Below, in pieces: positions 1 to 8,296 of a DNA stretch of 12,628 nucleotides (the first letter of the stretch is position 1; every line of letters begins with the position of its first letter). The position numbers and the translations under genes are program-made. Under the pieces are notes generated by a model. It was not told the DNA's origin, made no database searches, and saw only the letters and a program-made list of their open reading frames with translations. This DNA is from Cochliopodium minus. Lineage: Eukaryota > Discosea > Himatismenida > Cochliopodiidae. Where the stretch lies: positions 1 through 12,628 of the forward strand of contig JAMYWO010000516.1 in the NCBI GenBank assembly GCA_024220525.1. Reading direction: 5' to 3'.

Positions 1-81
1 AAACAGAACTCAAAAATTTGATGCTAAGAAATTTCGAATAATTCAAGATTTTTGCAATTTTCATAAAAAATATCACAAATT

Positions 82-2070
82 ATGCAAAGATATGAACTTG
101 TTGATATAATCAAAATAAATAAAAAAAAAAATAGAAATATCAGGATTGGATCACTGATGAATGTCAAAATCATTTATATCTTTTTGATTGCAATATTGAT
201 AATGATGTTTGTATCTGTCAACATTTTAGCCTCAATGTTGAACGACAAAAGAATAAGAGATGAAAATTTGAATTTCAAAAAATTATCAAAAGATATGGAA
301 GGAGAAGGAAAATGTTATAGTCCATGCCATTGCGGATCAAAGGAATCATGCGAAAAATTCAAAAACAAAAAAATAAAAGAAACAAATTTGATTGAGGGAA
401 AAGAAAAATACAAAGATGTGAAAGAAAAACATTGTAAAATAGTAGAGAAATTGTTTGATACAGAATCCAAAGAATCAAGAAAAGATTATTTGAATAAATT
501 TGAGAGAATAAAAGAAAGAGGAATAAATGAAAGGAGAGCGATAATTTCTGCGATAATGTTTATAGGATTGGGAGAAAATGAAGAGATGGTGGGAGAACTG
601 AAAGTGATGTTCGAAAGTTGGAAGAGGATAACAAAAGAAGAATTCATAGTGTTAGATTTGATTTTGTTCACAAATTATCCAGAAAAGGTATCCTTTCATT
701 TGGAAGGAGAATGTTTGAATAGCGAAGAATATGAGAAAATAGACAAAAAAAAATCGAATTGTTTTCAAATTAAATACAAAGAAGTTAACAGAAAAACCTT
801 TTTTGATTACCGTTATCTTTACTCCCTCCACTTTCCTTCTCTTTATCCCTTTTTGGACAACTACTCTTGGCTTTTCAAAACAGATCTCGATGTCGTCTTT
901 GCTCCTTCTTTCTGTTTCTTCTGGCCATCTCTTTTCACTGTAAAAAAAAAGTTTTATTTCTAACAATGAAAAATATTTATTTATTTAAATTTATTTCTTC
1001 AAAATATCATTCTTTCAATATAAAATATATTAAAATATAAAATATTAAAATATTAAAATATTTATAATAAATAATATTTTGTTTTTCATTCTTTTTAAAA
1101 TTTTTGATTTTCAATTTTACAAGGTCGGAAGTGGAGGGTATAATTCACTAAAAGTAACAGAAAACAACATTAAAAAATTAACAAAAAAATATGGTTTAAA
1201 TCATTATGATTTATTCAATTTGGGAGCTTCTTGGTACATTTTTAATTTTTTAAATTCAAAAAAAAAATTTTGTTTGTTATTTGAATTTTCTTTTCATTAT
1301 TTTCTTTTCATTTAAAAAAAACAGGTATGGAGAACCAAAGATGCTAAGAAATGTTTCACTCTTATCTACTTTTCTCTCTGAAAAAATATGGGAGAATGAT
1401 TTTGGAGAAGATGTTAAACAATCATGGCCAGAGTGGTGGAGGTCATTTTAAATTATTTTAAAAACTTAAGATTTTATCAGTTTTAAATAAATTTAATATT
1501 TATTAATTTTATTAATTTTATTAATTTTATTAATTTTATTTTTTTATTTTTATTTTAATTTAAAAATTATAGAGGAGTTTCTACTATGTACGGAAGTGAA
1601 ATAGCAATAAATCATATCACAATGGGGAACTTGGAAGTCAAACCAAACTTCCTTGATGATGGTTTGCTCAATCATCACAACTTTTTAGAAAGAGCCCACA
1701 TACACTCCTGGCATACTGAAGATCCAAACGTAATTTCTTAATTTTTTTAAACAAAAAAAAAAATTATACACAACAGATTAAAACTTTCTTTTTTTATCAA
1801 AACGAAATTTCATTCAATTTTTTTTGATTTTTTTTGATTTTTTTTTTTATTTTTTTTTATTTTTTTTTTTATTTCTTTTTTTTTTTTTAGGTTTTTTCTA
1901 AGCACAGGTTTAGAGAAGGAGTTTACGAAAGTATTGATCCAGACACAGCTTGGTTTGACACTTTCTCTTATGTTCTTTATTTACATTACTTGCCCAAGTG
2001 GAAAGGAAAGACTCGTATCAACTATGAAAAAGAAATTTCAGACTATTTAATTAAAAATTGTCCTGAATAG
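82..2070 (+). CDS. Type II membrane protein, glycosyltransferase-like (DxD), five exons
   Basis: Deduced exons are 82-939, 1124-1233, 1325-1441, 1573-1729 and 1891-2070 (473 aa, stop TAG). All four introns are GT-AG and keep frame. A short basic tail is followed by one hydrophobic segment (about residues 30-53), giving a type II signal-anchor topology with the bulk of the protein in the Golgi/ER lumen. Next come a Cys cluster (C78, C82, C84, C90), a Lys/Glu-rich stalk, and a catalytic-type domain. That domain has KTDLDVVFAP (DxD at 268-270), then across the first splice FTVGSGGY, then SWYG across the second and WWRGVSTMYGSEIAINH across the third. This pattern recalls a poorly characterised eukaryotic glycosyltransferase-like family (I believe the one catalogued as DUF7164). 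A nucleotide-sugar transferase role is inference; donor and acceptor are unknown. Start 82 follows an in-frame TAA at 64-66; Met26 (157) is an alternative start that keeps the anchor. Membrane placement and exon structure are more certain than function. Confidence 0.75.
1501..1540. repeat. 9-bp tandem repeat in intron
   Basis: A TATTAATTT-type unit is repeated head to tail a little over four times inside the third intron (1442-1572) of the membrane protein gene. It is low-complexity AT sequence, consistent with replication slippage; no function is suggested. Confidence 0.8.
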
Positions 2071-2240
2071 CAAACCCCCTTTTTTCAAAATTTAATTAAA
2101 AAAATTATCTGAGGTTATATATAATTGTTTTGGAGAATTAAAGTAAAAGAAAATTGTTTTACATATGTATTTGAAAAGAAAGAATTAATTTACAACTTAA
2201 AATAAGAAACTATAAAAAATAAAAAAAAAAAATTGCCAAT

Positions 2241-3242
2241 ATGAATGATGAAAAACTATTCAAGGTCCTCTTAATTGGTAAAAATGCAAAATTTTTTGAA
2301 ATATGGAGATATTAATGAAAATATAGGTGATTCTGGTGTCGGTAAAAGTTGTTTGTTATTGAGATGGGCAGATGATTTATATACTGACACATATATTAAT
2401 ACAATTGGGGTGGATTTCAAGAGTATGTTGTTCATATTCAAAAATTATAACAAAAAAGAAATAATAAAAAGTATTTTCTTTTAGCTAAAAGAAAATATAC
2501 AATCAAAATTTGAAATTTATAGTAATATTAGCAAAAATAATTGATATTTTGTTTATAAATTGCTAATATAAAACCTTTTTTTTGAATCATTGTAACAAAA
2601 AAAATTATTTTTTTTTAGTGAAAAAAATAAATATAAATGGAAACTATCATAAAGTTCAAGTTTGGGATACTGTAATCTTTATAAAAAAATCAATTTAATA
2701 TTTTTTAATTTCTCCAAAAAAAACGATATATTTTTTTTAAATTTTAAAATAATAATGAATTAAAGGCAGGACAAGAAAGATTCCAGTAAAAAAATAATTT
2801 GAAAAAAAAACTTTTAATTTGGTTTTTACACTTTTTTTGTCTCTTTTATTAAAAAAAAAGAACAATAACATCAAGTTATTACAGAGGAGCAAATGCGATC
2901 ATGATGGTTTATGATATTACACAATCAAACTCTAAAATGAGATTAATGCACTGGCATTCGGAAATAAATAAATATGCAACAAAAAATGTACCTATAATAA
3001 TTATTGGAACAAAAAAAGATTTGGAATCGGAAAGAAAAGTAGAGTTTTCCATTATGGAAAAATATGCTCAAAGTGTTGGCGCCAAAATTATTGAAACATC
3101 TGCTAAATCCAATATCAACGTTGAAGAAGCTTTTGAATTGGCTTCTAAAGCTATTTTAACTGGTAATGATGATACATTGGAGACCAATGAAACTGTCGAT
3201 CTTAATAAAGATTCTGAGAAAAAGAAAAAATGTTGCAAATGA
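2241..3242 (+). CDS. Rab-family small GTPase, five exons
   Basis: Deduced exons are 2241-2277, 2327-2422, 2619-2671, 2766-2785 and 2861-3242 (195 aa, stop TGA). Joined, they give a complete Rab fold: P-loop GDSGVGKS (13-20), switch I with YINTIGVDF (T38), switch II WDTAGQERF (60-68, catalytic Q65), the Rab signature [10 protein letters not shown], a G4 motif GTKKDL (118-123) and G5 ETSAK (147-151). The end is KKKKCCK, so two Cys for likely double geranylgeranylation sit one residue before the terminus. Rabs recruit effectors to specific membranes in vesicle traffic; the switch regions are closest to the Rab1/Rab8 group, but the central part is divergent, so I give no subfamily. The G4 motif is TKxD instead of the usual Rab NKxD, a form familiar from Rho GTPases. 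Exon 4 is only 20 nt and carries the glycine and glutamine of G3. The upstream spacer (2071-2240) shows no clear promoter element. Confidence 0.93.
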
Positions 3243-3761
3243 TTTGAAACGAAATTAATATTTTTAAAAAAATTAAAAGTTTATATTTTTTGTTATTATA
3301 ATTTATTTTTTATAAACTTTTGAAATTGACAAAAGAAAGATTAATCATTCATTTCTATTATTTCTATTCGATTACAAAAAATGATGACGGGATTAAATTA
3401 TAGTCATATGTAGAAATCTTACTTTGCGATCATGTTTCTGAAGGGTATAAATTGAAAGGGGGAGATTAATTTTTTTATTTTCAGATTTTTTTATTTTTTT
3501 AAACGGTATCATTGGAATTTTAGGTTTTTATTTCTTTTTTTTTGATTGGGGAATCATGAAAGGCGAAAGAAAAATTGAGTCAAATAAAGAATTATCATAA
3601 ATATTATATAAAATTAATTATGCTTCAAAATAAAAAAGAAAAAGAAAAATATTATTAAAGAATTAAGATCCCTATTTATTATTAACAAAAAATTTTTTTA
3701 ATTTGTGTATTTTTTCTTTTTATATATATATTTTTTTTTCATTTATCAGCTATCCTTGAGA
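3243..3761. other. Intergenic region between convergent genes
   Basis: It lies between the stop codons of the Rab gene (plus) and the bZIP gene (minus), so it should hold both 3' UTRs. I see no coding exon. Most is A/T homopolymer, but roughly 3381-3470 is clearly more mixed in base content. It contains an ATGATGA (3381-3387) and a CTGA (3438-3441), which could be C and D boxes (see findings), and a TGAGTCA at 3576-3582. No tRNA-like B box was seen. Confidence 0.6.
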
Positions 3762-4061
3762 TTATGAAAAGCATGCAACTTCATTAAAAGCTTTGGCGAT
3801 AAATTGTCTTAAATAATTCATTTGATCTTTTATCATGTTATTTTCTGTCGAAAGATATTGTATTTGATCATTCAGTTTCGTATTCTTCATTGTATAATCA
3901 TTTACTTCTTTTTCTAATTTATCCATCAATTCCCTTTCTTTTTTCCTGAACCTAGCTTGTGCTTCCCTACTTTTTATCTTTTTTTCATCATCTGTTTTAG
4001 GAATATTTTTCTTGGATTTCTTTTCTTGCTTTTGTTCTTGTAATAAGGTATTATTTTCCAT
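3762..4061 (-). CDS. Small bZIP transcription factor
   Basis: A single exon encodes 99 aa (stop TAA), almost nothing but a bZIP domain. A Lys-rich N-terminus (about 10-30) leads into the basic region SREAQARFRKKER (31-43). A leucine zipper follows with exact spacing: d positions L49, Y56, L63, L70, I77, L84 and a positions V53, N60, I67, N74, M81. The first zipper Leu is ten residues after R39, as in known bZIPs. It should bind DNA as a dimer in the nucleus; the two Asn at a positions favour parallel dimers and restrict partners. The invariant Asn of the N-x7-R signature is replaced by Ser31, while ARFR resembles the fungal Cys-3/Met28 type (NTAASARFR). No activation domain is visible, so it may work as a heterodimer partner or a repressor (inference). 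It is convergent with the Rab gene; its 478-bp upstream region contains a TGACTCA site. Confidence 0.88.
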   Translation of the reverse strand: MENNTLLQEQKQEKKSKKNIPKTDDEKKIKSREAQARFRKKERELMDKLEKEVNDYTMKNTKLNDQIQYLSTENNMIKDQMNYLRQFIAKAFNEVACFS

Positions 4062-4539
4062 TTTATTTTTTATATTTATCTCTTCTTTTTAGAAAAATTA
4101 ATTTATAAAAGAGGTTGATTTTTTTTTTATAAAATTTTAATTTGTTATTTATTTTTTTTCCATTTTTGAAATATATAAAAAAGTAAGTCCTAATTATAAA
4201 AAGTGTGAATTAAATTTTCCTCTTTTTTATCAATAAAAAAAAGTAATCTCAATAACATGCAACTAAATTGAGGGAATTATTCCCAAGGCAAATTTATTGT
4301 TGAAGGGGAAATTTTTTTTTATTTTGTGATTTTGAACCAAATCTTTGTATAAATCTTTTCAAAAAAAAAAATAATAAGGAAAATTCGAATATATAGAAAA
4401 ATGGGTTGATTTAAAAACGTGGATTCAAAAGAAAATACCTAAATTTTCTCCCTTTACAATCAAATGACTCAAATATGAAAAAACAATTAAAAATTAAGGG
4501 TAAATTTTTATTTTATTGGATTCAAAAGATACTTTTTCT
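4062..4539. other. Intergenic region upstream of bZIP gene
   Basis: It separates the ELP6 stop from the bZIP start, both on the minus strand, so it holds the ELP6 3' UTR and the bZIP promoter and 5' leader. No coding exon was found. Notable sites are the palindrome GGGAATTATTCCC at 4272-4284 and TGACTCA at 4465-4471. The rest is A/T runs. No TATA box can be singled out in such AT-rich DNA. Confidence 0.6.
4465..4471. promoter_or_regulatory. Candidate bZIP binding site TGACTCA
   Basis: This is an exact match to the AP-1/GCN4 heptamer, about 400 bp upstream of the bZIP start codon. Position and sequence make autoregulation possible, but this is inference from a 7-bp match; the Ser-for-Asn change in the local bZIP may alter its specificity. 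Confidence 0.25.
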
Positions 4540-5522
4540 TTATTTATATCCTTCAAGATATTTAAAATTCACATTATTTTCTTTGATAGAATAGAGAAGT
4601 GAAGATGCCATCTTTACATTTGAAAGTTTATTTCTTGGATAAATGGTAACCTTTTGAATATGGGAATTATGTTAAAAATAATAATTTATTTAACAATAAT
4701 GGAAGCATTTATTTTTTTACCTGTCCATTATATTCAATAGAACTCCCACTTTTGAGTGGATTGGCAGATAAAACAAGATCTGAATTATATTCAATAGATT
4801 TGATAAAAATAGAATCATCTTCAACATCACTTGAGGAAGAAACAATCAAACTATCACATCCTCTTTTCTCTATTGGAATGAAATTTGATTATTTTTTTTT
4901 TTTGAATAAAGAAAACAATTATGTTCATTACCCTGAGGATTTTGTGTGATTAGAGATCTCAAATAATTCAAGAAATCTAGAACATCCTTACTGTTATCTG
5001 AAAGGAAAAATAAAGGATCAATGTGATCAATAAAAATGGATATCCCCTTTCCCTTTTTATTTGCTTCTGTTTTGATATCTTTGATTTTTTCGAACAAATT
5101 TTTGAGAGGATTTTCTTTATTTTCTTCTATTGTGAAGAATAATTCATTTTTCCATGTTTCTTTTTCTAATCCTACTTTAGATGATCCATATAATCTTGAT
5201 ATTCCATCTATAAAATAAATTTTATCCTTTTCCATTTCATTTTTCAAATTTATCCCCTAAACAGGAACATTAAAATTGAAATAATCAGTATTTTTTTGTT
5301 TTTTACCAATTTTTTTGTTGATGATTGATAATGAAATACATTCTCTTTGAATGATATCAAACATATTATTGATTTATCCAAATTTTGGTAAGTAGATAGG
5401 AAATGATAGAAAAGAAAAGATGAATTTGTTTGGAAATGATCTTTCAGAAAGATAAAATAATTGTCATTTTCAAAATTATTAATTTGAGAAAAAGACAAGA
5501 AATTATTAAAAGATTCGTTCAT
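4540..5522 (-). CDS. ELP6: Elongator complex subunit 6 (ELP6)
   Basis: Deduced exons on the minus strand are 5522-5307, 5256-4932, 4869-4721 and 4650-4540, giving 266 aa, the size usual for this family. Introns are 50, 62 and 70 bp, GT-AG, in frame. The match to animal ELP6 is visible along the whole length: an N-terminal SSFLFYHFLS followed by SIICLISF; KKLGINL created by the first splice, leading to IYFIDGIS; a Walker-B-like strand ISIFIDHID (144-152) and LDFLNYLRSL; DSLIVSSSSDVEDDSIF after the second splice; LVLSANPLKSG; and GQVTIYPR across the third. ELP6 has a RecA-like fold without a working P-loop, and none is seen here. With ELP4 and ELP5 it forms the hexameric ring that binds tRNA and supports Elongator in modifying wobble uridine 34. 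The start lies only 55 bp past the upstream sphingomyelinase stop on the same strand, so its promoter must be very short or inside that gene. Confidence 0.85.
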
Positions 5523-5577
5523 CCTTTTGTTTTTGTTTCAATTTTTTATATTTTTATATATATTTATTATCAAAAAT

Positions 5578-8296
5578 TCAGTTCCTATTTAATTTTATTT
5601 TTGAATGTTCATCAAAACATTTCCAATAATTTTGACTTGTAGTACCAGGAACTTGACAACCAATATGAATTTTACATTCAGGAGTATCACAATTTCCATA
5701 ACCAGTTGAGTAAGCGTGCCAATAAGCTTGAAAAGTGTTGTTTGTTTCGGAATAAAAATTTTCGTAAAAAGAGTTCCAGGAAGAAGCATCCAAGTTTTTC
5801 AAAGAAAAAAAAGATTTCGCACTGTAAAAAAGTCTCCACTGAGGATGATCAGATAAATTTGCTTCAGTTAAATTCATGTGATATTGTTTGTAATCTATCA
5901 TTTCATTAGTTGTTTCATTAAATTCATAAACTCTAAAAGATGGGTTGTGATCAGTCTACAAAAAAGTTTCATACAAAATTTAAAGGATAATTTTTTTTTT
6001 TTTACAAAAGTAGTTGCAGAGGGGGCAATATAAGATATCCCAGTTGTTGTTCCATTCATATTTCTCATCAAGGAAATTTGGTCATCATGCTATTTTTTTT
6101 TAAAAAATAATAAAAATGAATTAACAGAATGTAGAAAACTCACAGTGTGTCCGAAAATATGACCAACAATGATGTCAGAGAAATGAGAGGAAATATCAAC
6201 ATAAGGAACACAAAAGTTATCAAGAGCATTAAAAGCAGATTGAGGATCAAAAGAACAAGGAATGTGTCCAACAACTTAACAAAAAAAAATTTAGAAAAAG
6301 ATAAAAAACAAAAAATAAAAAGTTAAAAAATTATATATTATAAATTATAAATATAATATTATATTATAAATTATAAATATAATATTATATTATAAATTAT
6401 AAATTTGTTTTTTTTTTTTTTCAAAAATATTGAAGAAATGACCCAGTACTTTTTGATTATTTTTTCTGGAATCAATTAATTCTTGTTGAAACCAGAATAA
6501 TTGTTGACCAGGATCATTACTAGTTTCAACGAGATGATAAAAGTTGATTTGATCTCCATATTGAGTGTTGATAACAATCAACTTGAAAGAAGGAGACAAC
6601 ATGTCAGTGTAATATCCTTTTTCCCTGAAAATTTTGAGTGATGAATTTTTCAACCAAACAGACCAATAATCAGACAAAGAATTTAAAAGCCAACTGTACT
6701 CTGGCATTTTGAACTTTTTTTAAAAAAATATTTTTTTTTTGTTTAAATTTAAAAAATAAAATTTTTAATTGAGAAATTAACTTGGTCAGAAGGATAGCAA
6801 TCATGATTTCCCAACACCTAAGTAATTAATTATTATGAATTAAATGATCTAATCGGGGATTTTTGTTTAATTTTACAGGATAAATCTGGGTTTTGGGGTA
6901 ATAAGCATAAAGGAGATCTCCAATTAGTTTGTTAGAGAAAAGTTGATTTGGAATAGATTGTTCCCAAACTATTAAGAAATATAAAAATTATTTTTAAAAA
7001 AGAAACTAGAAAACTCACCATTGTGAGCAGGATTGTCTCCACTCCAAAGAATGTAATCAGGACTAACAATTAAAAAAAAAAATTAATCGGGAAAAATAAA
7101 AAATATTAAAAAATTTAATACTCTGGAAATAAGGAACTCATGTCGTGTAATAATGCTTCAAAGGTCCAAATGGGCTAATTTATTTTTAAATTGATTTAAA
7201 AAATTTTTTTTTTTTTAAATTTTTACAATGTCACAACTGTAATCTCCCCATTTCTTTGCCCTTATGGTTCCATTATTTTTTTCCATACTTCTACAACACA
7301 AAGGCTGTGGAAAATTAAAAAAAAAAGAAATAATATTAAAAGATTCAAATTAAATTTAAGAATTTAAATAAATATGTTGAAAAAATTAAAATTTGAAAAA
7401 AATTTAAATTATTTACCTCACCACAATCTACAATACCTCCTACTTTATAATCTACGTCCACATGCCTTTTTTTTAAAAGAATTACTAAAAATTTTAAACG
7501 AAAATAAATTAGTTTTTACGGATCAGTAATTTGCAGAATGTATCTGATCCCTTGTTTTTTTGGAATTTTTTTTTCAGAGTCTTTGTTTTTCATGTGAAAC
7601 TGTTTGTCTTTATATTTTTTTTGAAGATCTTTTTTGAGGAAGATTTTTTCGAATTTTCCTGCTATTTCTTTATGTTTGGTTTCGTCTATTTTGGAAGGTA
7701 CATATACAGAAGAACTGTTATGAGGACAAAATCCGACAAATTCACAAATTTTATCATCATCTAAAAGTTCAATTTAAGAATCATTTATTAATTATTAAAA
7801 ATTTCTAATTTTTTTTTTTTTTTTTACCTACAACTATTACTCCTTGTTCAAATAGTGTCACTACTTCATCTCCATATGTACTTTGGATTTAAACAATTTG
7901 AAGCAGTGGTAAATATGAAATTTTTAATCAATGAAATTAATAAATTTACTTGACAACTATCCCTCTGCATACATCTTCATCAAGATCTGGCTCCTTTAAA
8001 TCAACACATACATGAAAAAAGAAATCAATTATATCTTTATTTAAGAAATAATTTCGGTGAAAAAAAGAATATATAGTTTCAGATTGTTTAAAATCAGAGG
8101 AAATTAGGGCAGAAAAAATGGTAACGTTAAACGGAAATATACCTTCTTTTGTTCTATTTTGTTTAATAAATGTATTAAGCATAAACACTCCAAATCTACA
8201 AAGATCACATGAGATGATTGATTTTAGTTTAGATTGATCAACCAAATTTTTTCCTGAAGCTAAAAGAAAGATGAACAGTAAAAAAAGAATCTTCAT
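5578..8296 (-). CDS. Acid sphingomyelinase-like phosphodiesterase (saposin plus calcineurin-like), 13 exons
   Basis: Minus-strand exons are 8296-7950, 7880-7828, 7760-7520, 7465-7417, 7304-7227, 7174-7122, 7062-7019, 6968-6877, 6817-6782, 6713-6443, 6274-6144, 6089-6006 and 5955-5578 (618 aa, stop TGA; the human enzyme is about 630). All twelve GT-AG introns keep frame. Order: signal peptide (1-15), saposin B domain with six Cys (C30 to C145), a Lys-rich linker (about 156-203), then the metallophosphoesterase domain. Metal and catalytic motifs are complete: TDPHVD (D213, H215), WSGDN (D283), LGNHD (N323, H324), GHIP (H425) and GHTH (H464, H466). A Cys-containing C-terminal region follows. The family cleaves sphingomyelin to ceramide and phosphocholine in lysosomes or outside the cell; some relatives act on nucleotides or other phosphodiesters, so the substrate is not certain. 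An in-frame ATG at 8350 would add 18 residues, but the 8296 start gives a clean signal peptide. Several NxS/T sites fit a glycosylated secreted enzyme. Confidence 0.92.
6337..6404. repeat. 26-bp AT minisatellite in intron
   Basis: About 2.6 copies of a 26-bp unit beginning ATTATAAATTATAA start at 6337, 6363 and 6389. They lie within the longest intron (6442-6275) of the sphingomyelinase gene and probably explain its length. There is no sign of coding or regulatory function. Confidence 0.85.

Noticed and set aside
20-32. GATGCTAAGAAAT at 20-32 is repeated at 1340-1352 in exon 3 of the membrane protein gene, hinting at a broken paralogue at the left edge.
   Set aside because: By rough estimate a 13-nt match is not surprising in AT-rich DNA of this length, and the flanks do not match; the frame at 20-32 soon hits a stop.
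652-966. Open frame of 104 codons on the minus strand.
   Set aside because: It lies opposite exon 1 of the membrane protein gene, has low-complexity composition and runs across a splice site; it is a shadow of the plus-strand gene.
3762-4061. Possibility that the bZIP protein is a fragment of a longer gene.
   Set aside because: It has its own ATG, a stop right after the zipper and no plausible splice partner upstream in 4062-4539; kept as a complete small gene, with slight doubt.
5578-5909. Overlapping open frames on both strands here.
   Set aside because: Only the frame with VYEFNETTNE and the HMNLTEANL segment continues the sphingomyelinase C-terminal domain; the others are shadows.
7520-7640. 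Apparent frameshift in the sphingomyelinase gene between the Lys-rich linker and the YILQITDP segment.
   Set aside because: Counting the A runs (nine and seven) again showed one continuous frame through exon 3, so no frameshift exists.
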